From Blastococcus fimeti (GTDB taxonomy: Bacteria; Actinomycetota; Actinomycetes; Mycobacteriales; Geodermatophilaceae): a stretch of DNA of 64,000 nucleotides. A program made the translations under genes and the position numbers. The DNA lies in NCBI GenBank assembly GCA_900102115.1, contig FNAW01000002.1:248001-312000 (forward strand). Reading direction: 5' to 3'. Under the pieces are notes generated by a model. It was given only the letters and a program-made list of their open reading frames with translations, was not told the DNA's origin and did not search any database. Shown piece by piece: positions 16,743 through 25,403 of this stretch (positions are counted from its first letter, which is position 1; every line of letters starts with the position of its first letter).

Positions 16743-18332
16743 ATGATCGGAGCCACGTTGCACATCGGAGTGCCGCGCGAGAACCGCCCCCGCGAGACGC
16801 GGGTGGCCGCGACGCCGACCACGGTCACCCAGCTGGTCGGCCTGGGCTACGACGTCGTCGTCGAGGCCGGCGCCGGTGGGGCCAGCAGCTTCCCCGACGA
16901 CGCCTTCGCCGCCGCCGGTGCCCGCATCGGCACCGCCGACGAGGCCTGGCAGGCCGACGTCGTCCTGCGGGTCACCGCGCCCACGGTCGAGGAGATCGCC
17001 CGGCTGCGGGACGGCGCGACGCTGATCGGCATGATCAGCCCGGCGTTCAACCCGGACCTGGTCGCCGCGCTCGCCGCCCGCCCGATCACCGTGCTCTCGA
17101 TGGACGCCGTGCCGCGCATCTCCCGCGCGCAGTCCCTCGACGTGCTCAGCTCCATGGCCAACATCGCCGGCTACCGCGCCGTCGTCGAGGCTGCCCACGT
17201 CTTCGGGCGGTTCTTCACCGGCCAGGTCACCGCCGCCGGCAAGGTGCCCCCGGCCAAGGTGCTCGTCGCCGGCGCCGGCGTCGCCGGCCTCGCCGCCATC
17301 GGTGCCGCCAGCAGCCTGGGCGCGATCGTGCGGGCCACCGACGTCCGCCCGGAGGTCGCCGAGCAGGTGCGCTCGCTCGGCGGCGAGTACGTCGCGGTGA
17401 AGGCCGGCGAGCAGGAGGTCAGCTCCGACGGCTACGCCCGCGAGATGGGCGAGGACTTCAACCGCCGCGCCGCCGAGATGTACGCGGAGCAGGCGAAGGA
17501 CGTCGACATCGTCATCACCACCGCGCTCATCCCCGGCCGGCCCGCGCCGCGGCTGATCACCGAGGAGATGGTCGCCTCGATGCGCTCGGGCTCGGTGATC
17601 GTCGACATGGCCGCCGCCCAGGGCGGCAACGTCGCGGGCTCGGTGCCCGACGAGATCGTGGTGACCGCCAACGGCGTCTCGATCATCGGCTACACCGACC
17701 TGCCGGGCCGGCTACCGGCCCAGGCCTCGCAGCTGTACGGCACCAACCTGGTCAACCTGCTCAAGCTGCTCACCCCGGGCAAGGACGGCGCGCTCGTCCT
17801 CGACCTGGACGACGTCGTGCAGCGCGCGATCACCGTGGTGCGCGAGGGCGAGACCCTGTGGCCCCCGCCGCCGGTCCAGGTCTCGGCGGCTCCCGCGCCG
17901 GCCGCGGCCGTGGCGCCGAGGCAGGCCGCGCCCCCACCGGAGCCACCGAAGCCGGGACGGCGCTTCGCGCTGGTCGGGCTGGGTGCCGCGCTGCTGTTCG
18001 TGCTCGCCGGGTTCTCGCCCAGCGAGCTGGTCCAGCACCTCACGGTGTTCGCGCTCGCCGTCGTCGTCGGCTTCTACGTGATCAGCGGTGTGCACCATGC
18101 CCTGCACACGCCGCTGATGAGCGTCACCAACGCCATCTCCGGGATCATCGTCGTCGGCGCCCTGCTCCAGATCGGGCACGACGACGCCCTGGTGACCGCG
18201 CTGGCGTTCGTGGCGATCCTCGTCGCGAGCATCAACGTCTTCGGCGGCTTCGCCGTCACCCGCCGCATGCTCGGCATGTTCACCCGCGGCCCGAGCTCGA
18301 CCGTCCGCCCGACCCTCCCCGCAGCACGATGA
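16743..18332 (+). CDS. pntA: NAD(P)+ transhydrogenase alpha subunit
   Basis: 529-residue alpha subunit of the proton-translocating transhydrogenase, which drives NADPH formation from NADH with the proton gradient. The N-terminal NAD(H)-binding domain I carries [17 protein letters not shown], the RDGATLIGM loop region, [22 protein letters not shown] and [12 protein letters not shown] Pro/Ala-rich linker (about 380-405) leads to three or four transmembrane helices ([16 protein letters not shown] onwards). The ATG at 16743 has no SD; TTG 16758 has GGAG five bases upstream and may be the true start. pntB overlaps by 4 bases. Confidence 0.93.
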   Translation: MIGATLHIGVPRENRPRETRVAATPTTVTQLVGLGYDVVVEAGAGGASSFPDDAFAAAGARIGTADEAWQADVVLRVTAPTVEEIARLRDGATLIGMISPAFNPDLVAALAARPITVLSMDAVPRISRAQSLDVLSSMANIAGYRAVVEAAHVFGRFFTGQVTAAGKVPPAKVLVAGAGVAGLAAIGAASSLGAIVRATDVRPEVAEQVRSLGGEYVAVKAGEQEVSSDGYAREMGEDFNRRAAEMYAEQAKDVDIVITTALIPGRPAPRLITEEMVASMRSGSVIVDMAAAQGGNVAGSVPDEIVVTANGVSIIGYTDLPGRLPAQASQLYGTNLVNLLKLLTPGKDGALVLDLDDVVQRAITVVREGETLWPPPPVQVSAAPAPAAAVAPRQAAPPPEPPKPGRRFALVGLGAALLFVLAGFSPSELVQHLTVFALAVVVGFYVISGVHHALHTPLMSVTNAISGIIVVGALLQIGHDDALVTALAFVAILVASINVFGGFAVTRRMLGMFTRGPSSTVRPTLPAAR

Positions 18333-19741
18333 CCGCCACCGGTGCCGCGTCCGCGGCCTACATCGTCGCCGCGCTGCTGTTCATCCTCAGCCTGGCCGGC
18401 CTGGCCAAGCACGAGACGGCGAAGGCGGGCAACGCCTACGGGATGGCCGGCATGGTCATCGCGCTGGCCGCCACCATCGGCCTGGCCGTCGACCACGGCC
18501 TCTCCGGCACCGGCGCGGCCCTGATGGTCGTCGCCGTCGTCATCGGTGCCGCCATCGGGCTGTGGCGGGCGGCCCAGGTCGAGATGACCGGCATGCCCGA
18601 GCTCATCGCGATCCTGCACAGCTTCGTCGGCCTGGCCGCGGTGCTCGTCGGCTGGAACGGCTACCTCTCGGTCGAGGCCGATCTGGAGAACCAGACGGAG
18701 GTATCGGCCGACCTGCTGGGCATCCACTCCGGCGAGGTGGCGATCGGCGTCTTCATCGGCGCCGTCACCTTCACCGGCTCGATCGTGGCCTTCCTCAAGC
18801 TGTCCGGCCGGATCAAGAGCAACCCGCTGGTCCTCCCGGGCAAGAACTGGCTCAACCTGGGCGCGCTCGCCGCGTTCGCCGCGCTGACCGTCGTCTTCGT
18901 GGTGGAGCCCAACCTGCCGGTGCTCGCGATCCTCACGCTGCTCGCGCTGGGTCTGGGCTGGCACCTGGTGGCCTCGATCGGCGGCGGCGACATGCCGGTC
19001 GTCGTCTCGATGCTCAACAGCTACTCGGGCTGGGCCGCGGCCGCGTCGGGCTTCCTGCTCGGCAACGACCTGCTGATCATCACCGGCGCGCTGGTCGGCT
19101 CCTCGGGTGCCTACCTCTCCTACATCATGTGCAAGGCGATGAACCGGTCGTTCATCTCGGTCATCGCAGGCGGCTTCGGCAACGAGGGCAGCGCCGCGGC
19201 CTCCGACGTCGACTACGGCGAGCACACCGAGATCACCGCGGAGGACACCGCCGAGCTGCTGCGCGAGGCCTCGTCGGTCGTCATCACGCCCGGCTACGGG
19301 ATGGCCGTGGCGCAGGCGCAGGGCGCGGTCGCCGACCTGACCCGCAAGCTCACCGAGCGCGGCGTCGAGGTGCGGTTCGGCATCCACCCGGTGGCCGGGC
19401 GGCTCCCGGGGCACATGAACGTGCTGCTCGCCGAGGCCAAGGTCCCCTACGACGTCGTCCTCGAGATGGACGAGATCAACGACGACCTGGCCAAGACCTC
19501 CGTCGTCCTGGTCATCGGCGCCAACGACACGGTGAACCCGGCGGCCGCGGACGACCCCACCAGCCCGATCGCCGGCATGCCGGTGCTGCGGGTGTGGGAG
19601 GCCGAGCGCGTCGTGGTCTTCAAGCGGTCGATGAACACCGGCTACGCCGGCGTCCAGAACCCGCTGTTCTTCCGCGACAACAGCCGGATGCTGTTCGGGG
19701 ACGCCCGGGAGCGCGTGGAGGACATCCTCCGGGCGCTCTGA
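18329..19741 (+). CDS. pntB: NAD(P)+ transhydrogenase beta subunit
   Basis: 470-residue membrane subunit. About nine transmembrane helices form the proton channel (domain II), including the conserved [42 protein letters not shown] and [15 protein letters not shown] segments. The C-terminal NADP(H)-binding domain III shows [52 protein letters not shown] and [19 protein letters not shown] 18329 overlaps the pntA stop as ATGA, so the subunits are translationally coupled in stoichiometric fashion. Provides NADPH to reductases and flavoenzymes. Complete and ordinary. Confidence 0.96.
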   Translation: MTATGAASAAYIVAALLFILSLAGLAKHETAKAGNAYGMAGMVIALAATIGLAVDHGLSGTGAALMVVAVVIGAAIGLWRAAQVEMTGMPELIAILHSFVGLAAVLVGWNGYLSVEADLENQTEVSADLLGIHSGEVAIGVFIGAVTFTGSIVAFLKLSGRIKSNPLVLPGKNWLNLGALAAFAALTVVFVVEPNLPVLAILTLLALGLGWHLVASIGGGDMPVVVSMLNSYSGWAAAASGFLLGNDLLIITGALVGSSGAYLSYIMCKAMNRSFISVIAGGFGNEGSAAASDVDYGEHTEITAEDTAELLREASSVVITPGYGMAVAQAQGAVADLTRKLTERGVEVRFGIHPVAGRLPGHMNVLLAEAKVPYDVVLEMDEINDDLAKTSVVLVIGANDTVNPAAADDPTSPIAGMPVLRVWEAERVVVFKRSMNTGYAGVQNPLFFRDNSRMLFGDARERVEDILRAL

Positions 19742-19805
19742 GGCCGCCGGGCGGTACTTCTCACAGGCCCTGTTGCCCGACGCCGGCGCGGCCTACGGTC
19801 GGTGC

Positions 19806-20669
19806 ATGCGTGGGCACGGGTCGGTGACGGAGCTGCCGCAGGCAGCCGCCGCCGATCACCTGTGCTGGGTGCACGACGACGACGATGACGCCGCCTTCGG
19901 CTCGGCCGTCCGGGCGTTCCTCGCCGGCGGCCTGGACCGTGGCGAGCGGCTGCTCTGCGTCGGCGAGCGCGCCATCTCCGCCCTGGACGGCGCCGAGGGC
20001 CGGCTCGGGGACGTCGACGGCCTGCGCGCCGCGGGCGTCCTCGAGACGATGACGGTCGCCGAGGCGTACGCCGCCACCGGTGCGCTCGCCGTCGACCGGC
20101 AGCGCGCCTTCTACGCGGCGGCCACGCAGCGGGCACGGGCCGACGGCTACCGCGGGCTCCGCGTCGTCGCCGAGGTCACCGAGCTGGCGGCCGATCCGGG
20201 CACCGTCGACGAGCTCGTCCGGTGGGAGCACGCCGCCGACGAGTTCATCGCGTCGGGCTCGGGGATGTCCGCGATGTGCGCCTACCGGGGCGACCTCGCC
20301 GCGGCCACGCTGGGGGACGCGCTCGCCGCGCACCCGACCACCCACGCCCCGGACCACCTCAGCCCGTGGCGGCTGTTCTTCGACGAGCACGGCCTCGCCC
20401 TCGCCGGCTCCGTCGACACCTTCACCGCCGACCGGCTCGCCGCGCTGCTGGCCGGCACCCCGACCGGCGAGCGCGCCGTCCTGGACCTCGGCGATCTCGA
20501 GTTCGTCGACGTCGCGGGCTGCCGCGTGCTGGCGGGCTGGGCGGCATCCCTGCGGGCGCGCGGCGTATCGCTGGAGATCCGCGGCGCCTCGCGCCTGATG
20601 CAGCGGGTGTGGCACGTCCTGGGTCTCGACGAGCTCGCCCCCGTCGCGTTCACCGGCGCCCGCGGATGA
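19806..20669 (+). CDS. MEDS-STAS fusion, anti-sigma factor antagonist-like
   Basis: 287 residues. Residues about 10-160 are a MEDS/DcmR-type sensory domain (HLCWVHDDDDDAAFGSAVRAFLAGGLDRGERLLCVG, later FYAAATQRARADGYRGLRVVAEVT). The C-terminal 100 residues are a STAS domain (RAVLDLGDLEFVDVAGCRVLAGWAASLRARG); the position that is the phospho-Ser/Thr in SpoIIAA-like antagonists lies in DVAGCR, where Ala replaces Ser, so regulation by phosphorylation at that residue is doubtful. ATG 19806 is preferred over a TTG at 19773. It overlaps the following MEDS-ATPase gene by 4 bases, suggesting a partner-switching pair. Confidence 0.85.
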   Translation: MRGHGSVTELPQAAAADHLCWVHDDDDDAAFGSAVRAFLAGGLDRGERLLCVGERAISALDGAEGRLGDVDGLRAAGVLETMTVAEAYAATGALAVDRQRAFYAAATQRARADGYRGLRVVAEVTELAADPGTVDELVRWEHAADEFIASGSGMSAMCAYRGDLAAATLGDALAAHPTTHAPDHLSPWRLFFDEHGLALAGSVDTFTADRLAALLAGTPTGERAVLDLGDLEFVDVAGCRVLAGWAASLRARGVSLEIRGASRLMQRVWHVLGLDELAPVAFTGARG

Positions 20670-21616
20670 CCACGCCGGCCACGATCACCCCCTCGTCGGC
20701 CGGCTTCGAGCACGAGGCGCTGTTCTACCGGGACGACGAGACCTTCCTCGCCGGGCTGCTGCCCTTCGTCCGCGAGGGCCTGGCGCGGGGCGAGGACGTG
20801 CTGGTCGCCGAGCCGGCCGACCGCGCGGCGGTGCTGCGCGAGGGCCTGGGTGCCGACGCCGCGGCGGTGCGGTGGCTGGACATGGGCGCCGTCGGGGCCA
20901 ACCCGGCCCGGATCATCGGCCTGTGGGCCGACGCCCTCGACGCCGCGGGCGCGGCGGGGCGCCGGCTGCGCGGCGTCGGCGAACCGGCCTGGCCGGGCCG
21001 GCACGAGGCCGAGTTCGCCGAGTGCCGGCTGCACGAGCTGCTGCTCAACACCGCCTTCGACGGCGGCCCGCCGTGGCAGCTGCTCTGCCCGTACGACCAG
21101 GCCCGCCTTCCCCGCGCCGTCCGGACCGGCGCGCTCCAGTCGCACCCGGTCGTCTCCACCCCCGAGCACCGCCGCCCGAGCACCGCCTTCCACCGCGAGG
21201 CGGCCGCCGCGGCGTTCGGCACCGCGCTGCACCAGCCCGCGGACGGCGTCCTGCGGGGGAACTACGGCCCCGACGACGTGCAGGCCACCCGGCGGACCGT
21301 GGTGTCCTTCGCCCGGTCGGTCGGTCTGACCACCGAGCAGGGGCAGCTCCTCGAGCTGGCCGCCTCCGAGCTGCTCGCCAACTCGCTCGCGCACGGGGGC
21401 GGCTCCGGCACCGTCTCCCTGTGGGCCACCAAGGACGCCGCCGTCGTCGAGTTCCGGGACGAGGGCCGGATCCCAGACCCACTCGTGGGCCGGCTCGCGC
21501 CGCGACCCGACGCGCCGGGTGGGCACGGGCTGTACGCCGTCAACCAGCTGTGCGACCTCGTCCAGGTCCGCTCGTCCGCCGAGGGGACGACGGTCCGCAT
21601 CACCACCTGGCGCTGA
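20666..21616 (+). CDS. MEDS sensor with HATPase_c_2 anti-sigma-type kinase domain
   Basis: 316 residues. A MEDS-type N-terminal domain (HEALFYRDDETFLAGLLPFVREGLARGEDVLV; LHELLLNTAFDGGPPWQLLCPYD) is joined to a C-terminal RsbW/SpoIIAB-like ATPase fold: LELAASELLANSLAHGGGSGTVSLW (N box), VVEFRDEGRIPDP (G1-like) and GGHGLYAVNQLCDLVQVRS (G2-like). There is no histidine box, so it is a Ser/Thr-type anti-sigma kinase or a degenerate ATP-binding switch, not a two-component kinase. ATG 20666 overlaps the stop of the MEDS-STAS gene. The target sigma factor is not in the window. Confidence 0.85.
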   Translation: MTTPATITPSSAGFEHEALFYRDDETFLAGLLPFVREGLARGEDVLVAEPADRAAVLREGLGADAAAVRWLDMGAVGANPARIIGLWADALDAAGAAGRRLRGVGEPAWPGRHEAEFAECRLHELLLNTAFDGGPPWQLLCPYDQARLPRAVRTGALQSHPVVSTPEHRRPSTAFHREAAAAAFGTALHQPADGVLRGNYGPDDVQATRRTVVSFARSVGLTTEQGQLLELAASELLANSLAHGGGSGTVSLWATKDAAVVEFRDEGRIPDPLVGRLAPRPDAPGGHGLYAVNQLCDLVQVRSSAEGTTVRITTWR

Positions 21617-21647
21617 CCCCTCGGGGATGGTCGACGGACCGGGCTGC

Positions 21648-22049
21648 TCAGGGCGCCGGGTCGGGCCCGGGCTCCTCGGGGGTCGGGCCGTCGCGCCGCA
21701 CCAGATCGCCCACCGCCTCCTCGAGGCGGGCCCACGTGCCGCTCCACTCGACCAGCGGCTCGAGGATGCGCTCGAAGACGGCCAGCTGCTGGTCGAAGGC
21801 GTCGAGCTGGGCGCGCATCCCCGCGATCGATGCGCGCTGGGCCTTCACCATCTCCGCCACCGCCCGCAGCTGGGCGGCCGACATCGCGCCGGGCGGGCTG
21901 GGCAGGGACAGGCGGGCGGGCACCGAGCCCGCCGCGGTGCGCGCCCGGTCGGTGAACCCGCGGAGCTGGGTCACGAACTCCTCGATCGACCGGCCCACGA
22001 GGCCGCCCGGCGGGACGCCCCGCTCCGGTCCTGGTCGTTCCTCGGTCAT
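21648..22049 (-). CDS. hypothetical protein
   Basis: 133-residue soluble protein that I cannot assign. The N-terminal third is Pro/Gly/Arg-rich; the middle (about 55-110) is strongly helical with heptad-like spacing (AQLRAVAEMVKAQRASIAGMRAQLDAFDQQLAVFERIL), suggesting a coiled coil; the C-terminus is acidic and Pro-rich. No signal peptide or catalytic motif. It faces the MEDS-ATPase gene and is divergent from the GH3 lipoprotein gene. No strong ribosome site precedes ATG 22049. Confidence 0.65.
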   Translation of the reverse strand: MTEERPGPERGVPPGGLVGRSIEEFVTQLRGFTDRARTAAGSVPARLSLPSPPGAMSAAQLRAVAEMVKAQRASIAGMRAQLDAFDQQLAVFERILEPLVEWSGTWARLEEAVGDLVRRDGPTPEEPGPDPAP

Positions 22050-22194
22050 GCCCGGACGCTAGGCCCGTCCGGCCCGGGCAGCGAGCCGTGGCGGTCCCGG
22101 GGGCGGGATCCACCGGACGGCAGACTGGGCGCCGGGACCGCGCCGGCTCGCGGGCCCCAGCGACCTCCTTCGGGGGGAGTTCCGAGGAGAACCG

Positions 22195-23397
22195 ATGCGT
22201 CCGACCGCCGTCCGCGCCACCGCCGTCCTGGCGGCCCTCGCCTGCGGTCTGGGCGCCTGCGGGAGCGAGCCGCGCCCCGACCGCGCCGACGCCTCTCCGA
22301 CGACGACGCCGGCCACCGCCGCGCCCACGTCGTCCGAGCCGGCGGCGCCGACACCGGGCACCGACGCCGAGGCGCGGGTGGCCGCCGCGCTGGCCGGCCT
22401 GGACCGCCGGGCGCAGATCGGCCAGCTGTTCGTGGTCGGCGTTCCGGCCGACGACCCGGACGCCGGCGCCCAGCTGGTCGAGCAGGGGGTGGGCGGGCTG
22501 TTCCTGGCCGGCCGGCCGGCCGACTCGGCCGCGGAGCTCGCCGACCGCACCGCCGCCTGGCAGGAGCAGGCCGCGGGGCCCGGCCTCTGGATCGCCGTCG
22601 ACCAGGAGGGCGGCAGCGTGCAGACGCTGAAGGGCGAGGGCTTCGACCGGCTGCCCAGCGCGACCGCCCAGGGCGATCTCCCCGCCGAGCAGCTGGCGGC
22701 GCTGGCCGCGGACCTGGGGGCCCAGCTGCACGGCGCGGGGGTGAACCTGAACCTGGCGCCCGTGGTCGACGTCGTGCCGGCCGGCACCGAGGGCACCAAC
22801 GGCCCGATCGGCGTCTTCGACCGGCAGTACGGGAGCACCGGCACGGAGGTCGCCCCGGCGGCGACGACGGTCGTCGACGGCCTGGCCGCGGCCGGGGTGA
22901 CCTCGACGCTCAAGCACTTCCCCGGCCTGGGGCGGGTGCGCGGGAACACCGACGACACCGCCGACGTCGTCGACCCGGAGACCGCGGCCGGGGACGACCA
23001 GGTCACCGCCTTCGCGAGCACGCTGACGGGGACGACCGCGCGGCCGATGGTGATGATGTCGTCGGCGACCTACAGCCGGATCGACCCGGCGAGCCCGGCG
23101 GCCTTCTCCCCCGTGGTGATCGGCGAGCTGCTGCGCGGCACGCTCGGCTTCGCCGGTCCGGTCATCTCCGACGACCTCGGCAACGCCGTCGCGGTGCGCA
23201 GCACCCCCGTGGGGGCGCGGGCGGTGCGCTTCCTGTCCGCCGGCGGCACCCTCGTGCTCACGATCGCGCCGGCCACCTTCCCGACCATGCTGGAGGCGGT
23301 CGTGGCGCGGAGCGCAGCGGACCCGGCCTTCGCGGCGACCGTCGACTCCGCCGTCCACACCGCCCTGCTGGCCAAGGCCGAGGCCGGCCTGCTCTGA
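22195..23397 (+). CDS. glycoside hydrolase family 3-like lipoprotein
   Basis: 400-residue exported lipoprotein. Signal peptide with lipobox LGAC (Cys about 22), then an Asp/Pro/Thr-rich tether, then a GH3 N-terminal TIM barrel as in NagZ beta-N-acetylglucosaminidases: IGQLFVVGVPA, VDQEGGSVQTLKG, NLNLAPVVDV, STLKHFPGLG and SDDLGNA with the predicted nucleophile Asp. In bacterial NagZ, the loop after KHFPGxG supplies an Asp-His acid/base dyad (D-S-H); here it reads GNTDDTADV, so that dyad is not obvious. Probable role is peptidoglycan sugar release outside the membrane, but activity is uncertain. The SD AGGAG precedes the ATG. Confidence 0.85.
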   Translation: MRPTAVRATAVLAALACGLGACGSEPRPDRADASPTTTPATAAPTSSEPAAPTPGTDAEARVAAALAGLDRRAQIGQLFVVGVPADDPDAGAQLVEQGVGGLFLAGRPADSAAELADRTAAWQEQAAGPGLWIAVDQEGGSVQTLKGEGFDRLPSATAQGDLPAEQLAALAADLGAQLHGAGVNLNLAPVVDVVPAGTEGTNGPIGVFDRQYGSTGTEVAPAATTVVDGLAAAGVTSTLKHFPGLGRVRGNTDDTADVVDPETAAGDDQVTAFASTLTGTTARPMVMMSSATYSRIDPASPAAFSPVVIGELLRGTLGFAGPVISDDLGNAVAVRSTPVGARAVRFLSAGGTLVLTIAPATFPTMLEAVVARSAADPAFAATVDSAVHTALLAKAEAGLL

Positions 23398-23406
23398 GCC
23401 GCCCGA

Positions 23407-24132
23407 TCAGCCGGTGCGGGCGCGCAGCCCCTCGGCGTCCCGCACGGCGTGACCGTGGCCGTCGTTGTTGAAGTACACGAAGACGTCGAGACCGGAATCG
23501 CGCCACTCCCCCACCCGCGAGGCCCACCAGTCCAGATCGGAGCCGGAGTACGAGCCGGCGTAGAGGTGGTCGGGATCGGGGCCGTGCATGCGCACGTAGA
23601 CGAACGGTGCGGTGGCCCGCAGCACGCAGGGCAGCCGGGCGCCGCTCATCACGCAGTAGGCGGCGCGGTGCCGCTCCAGCAGACGGAACACGCCCTCGTC
23701 GTGCCAGCTGGGGTGCCGGAACTCCACGGCCACCCGCATCCAGTCGGGCAGCAGGCCCAGGAAGTGGTCCAGCCGGGCGTCGTCCCGCTCGTGCCCGGGA
23801 TGGAGCTGGACGAGGAGGACCGCGCGGCGGTCCCCCAGCTCGTGCCACGCCGAGACCAGCCGGGGCAGCCAGGGCTCCGGGCCGTGCAACCGCTTGGCGT
23901 GGGTGAGGCCGCGGGGCGCCTTGACCGAGAGCTGGAATCCTGGAGGCAGCCGCCGACGCCAGCTCGCGAAGCCGGCATCCCGCGGCCAGCGGTAGAAGCT
24001 CGCGTTGAGCTCCACCGTGCCGAAGCGACGGACGTAGTGCTCCAGCCGGTCGCGCGGTGCGGTGCCGGGGGGATAGAGCACGCCGTCCCAGTGGTCGTAG
24101 CTCCACCCGGACGTCCCGATGTGCACCGTCAC
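23407..24132 (-). CDS. DUF72 domain protein
   Basis: 241-residue cytosolic protein of the DUF72 (YecE-like) TIM-barrel family, whose function is not established. Family marks: IGTSGWSYDHWDGVLYPPG at the N-terminus, VELNASFYRWP, FQLSVKAPRGLTHAKRL, the VAVEFRHPSWHDEGV strand, FVYVRMHGP and the near-C-terminal DVFVYFNNDGHGHAVRDA. Length is usual. GTG 24132 is taken as start; GTG 24126 is close and cannot be excluded. It ends 9 bases from the converging GH3 gene. An intergenic palindrome pair lies just upstream. Confidence 0.9.
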   Translation of the reverse strand: MTVHIGTSGWSYDHWDGVLYPPGTAPRDRLEHYVRRFGTVELNASFYRWPRDAGFASWRRRLPPGFQLSVKAPRGLTHAKRLHGPEPWLPRLVSAWHELGDRRAVLLVQLHPGHERDDARLDHFLGLLPDWMRVAVEFRHPSWHDEGVFRLLERHRAAYCVMSGARLPCVLRATAPFVYVRMHGPDPDHLYAGSYSGSDLDWWASRVGEWRDSGLDVFVYFNNDGHGHAVRDAEGLRARTG

Positions 24133-24162
24133 ATCAGCTCACCAACAGATCGGCGGACGCAC

Positions 24163-24229
24163 GGAGCCGCCGAGATCGCGTGATCTCGGCGGCTCCGGGG
24201 CGACGATGCGTCGAGATCACGTGATCTCG
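24163..24229. repeat. two related palindromes (GAGATC-R-CGTGATCTC type)
   Basis: Unit one is a perfect 15-base inverted repeat (arms 24163-24177 and 24182-24196, loop GCGT) whose core is CCGAGATC/GATCTCGG. Unit two, 24212-24229, is the perfect 18-base palindrome CGAGATCACGTGATCTCG. Both share GAGATC(G/A)CGTGATCTC. They fill the space between the transglycosylase stop and the DUF72 start, so they could end transcription of the former or be a dispersed repeat family. Confidence 0.8.
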
Positions 24230-24242
24230 GCAGGGGTGGTGC

Positions 24243-25049
24243 TCAGTACCAGCCCTTGGCCTGCGAGTGCGACCAGGCACCGCAGGGCGAGCCGAACCGC
24301 TTCTGGATGTAGATGAGCCCGGCGTCGATCTGCCGGTAGCCGTCCGAGGTCTTGGCGATCCCGGTCCCGGCCCACGTGCTGTCCAGGAACTGCGGGATGC
24401 CGTACGCGGTGCTGGACGGGTTCTGCGCGTTGGGGTTCCAGCCGCTCTCCTTGCCCCACAGCTTCTCCAGGCAGGAGAACTGGGTGCTGTCGCCGCCCAG
24501 CTTCTGCAACGCGTAGCTCTGGTAGGAGCCCGACGGCGCCGCGGCGGCGCCACCGCTCGAGCGCGGGGCGGCCGGCGCGGCGGGCGCCGGGGGCGCGGCC
24601 TTGCGGGCGGCCTCGGCAGCACGGGCCGCCTCCGCGGCGCGCGCGGCCTCGGCGGCGCGGGCCGCCTCGACACGGGCGGCCTCCTCGGCGGCGAGGCGGG
24701 CGGCCTCCTCGGCGGCGAGGCGGTCCCGCTCGGCCTGCTCGGCGGCGAGCTGCTGCAGCGCGGCGGTGGCCTGGTCGGCGTCCCGGGCGCTGCGGCTCGC
24801 GGCGAGCTGCTGCAGGGGGGCGACGGCCTCGGCGTCCAGCGTCGACGAGGCGTCCGCCGGGATGCCGAGCTGCTCGGCCACGCTCATGGACTCGGTCTGC
24901 GCCTCGGCGTGCGCGGCCGGCTCGCCGGCGGCGAGGACGTTGACCATCACGGCTCCGGCGGCGGCGACGCCGAGGAACAGGGCGGAGCGGCGCGTGCCCA
25001 CGGGGGGACGGCGGCGCAGGCGTGCGTTCACAGTGGTGCGGAGGTTCAT
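24243..25049 (-). CDS. secreted transglycosylase-like cell-wall hydrolase
   Basis: 268-residue exported protein. A basic n-region (NARLRRRPPVGTRRS) and hydrophobic core (ALFLGVAAAGAVMVNVLAAG) form the signal peptide. A long Ala/Glu/Arg-rich helical segment (about 85-155) with repeats of AEAARA and LAAEEAAR likely forms a coiled-coil spacer across the wall. The C-terminal about 80 residues are a lysozyme-fold domain of the SLT/aggregation-promoting-factor type: FSCLEKLWGKESGWNPNAQNPSSTAYGIPQFLDSTW, with Glu of KESGW the likely catalytic acid, ending WSHSQAKGWY. It is preceded by a c-di-AMP riboswitch, consistent with control of wall remodelling or resuscitation. Confidence 0.9.
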   Translation of the reverse strand: MNLRTTVNARLRRRPPVGTRRSALFLGVAAAGAVMVNVLAAGEPAAHAEAQTESMSVAEQLGIPADASSTLDAEAVAPLQQLAASRSARDADQATAALQQLAAEQAERDRLAAEEAARLAAEEAARVEAARAAEAARAAEAARAAEAARKAAPPAPAAPAAPRSSGGAAAAPSGSYQSYALQKLGGDSTQFSCLEKLWGKESGWNPNAQNPSSTAYGIPQFLDSTWAGTGIAKTSDGYRQIDAGLIYIQKRFGSPCGAWSHSQAKGWY

Positions 25050-25088
25050 GGGGTGGTTGTGCTCCGGGTGTCAGGGCGCAGCAGAGCG

Positions 25089-25109
25089 GCCGCCCGCACA
25101 GGGGGCGGC
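25089..25109 (-). terminator. hairpin in riboswitch expression platform
   Basis: In the leader RNA, GCCGCCC pairs with GGGCGGC (7 pairs) around a 7-base loop, between the riboswitch aptamer and the start codon. It is placed where an intrinsic-terminator-like or anti-terminator element would be, but no U tract follows. Confidence 0.4.
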
Positions 25110-25135
25110 AGAGGTCTGCAGCTGTCCAGTTCTTC

Positions 25136-25305
25136 CGTGAGCCGCCTACCGAGTTAGCTGACGGATTCGGGCGGGAAGTAGCCCTACCCGCCCCGGACTG
25201 GAGGTCCGGGGCCGGGATTCACCCCCAGTACTGCGGTGGGTCCCCGGCTCGCCCTGCGGGCGATTCGGCGGCGCCCGGCGCGACACCCTCGGGTGAGGGA
25301 ACCGC
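25136..25305 (-). ncRNA. cyclic di-AMP riboswitch (ydaO-yuaA class)
   Basis: The leader of the transglycosylase gene, read on the minus strand, contains the conserved blocks of the ydaO-yuaA aptamer in order: GGGGGTGAATC (25217-25227), GTAGGGCTACTTC (25175-25187), CCGAATCCGTCAGCTAAC and CTCGGTAGGCGG (25142-25160 region), with GC-rich helices between. This class binds c-di-AMP and in actinobacteria is known upstream of rpf and other wall-hydrolase genes, where ligand usually turns expression off. About 85 bases separate it from the start codon. Boundaries are approximate. Confidence 0.88.
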
Positions 25306-25319
25306 CGACCGGACGACCC

Positions 25320-25349
25320 AACGTAACCGTCGTTATCGCCCCGTGACAA
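25320..25349 (-). promoter_or_regulatory. putative promoter of riboswitch-controlled transglycosylase
   Basis: On the minus strand TTGTCA (25344-25349) and TACGTT (25320-25325) are spaced by 18 bases and lie just upstream of the aptamer, fitting a housekeeping-type promoter. A TTGACA at 25380-25385 has no good -10 partner. Confidence 0.45.
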
Positions 25350-25403
25350 ACGCTGGGCCGAATTCCCTCACGTGACAGATGTCAAGTACGGAAGGTCCTG
25401 CGG

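Noticed and set aside
24600..24740. Regular short repeats that could be taken for a CRISPR array
   Set aside because: The periodicity is 12-15 bases, in frame, and encodes AEAARA / LAAEEAAR repeats of the transglycosylase coiled coil; there are no spacers.
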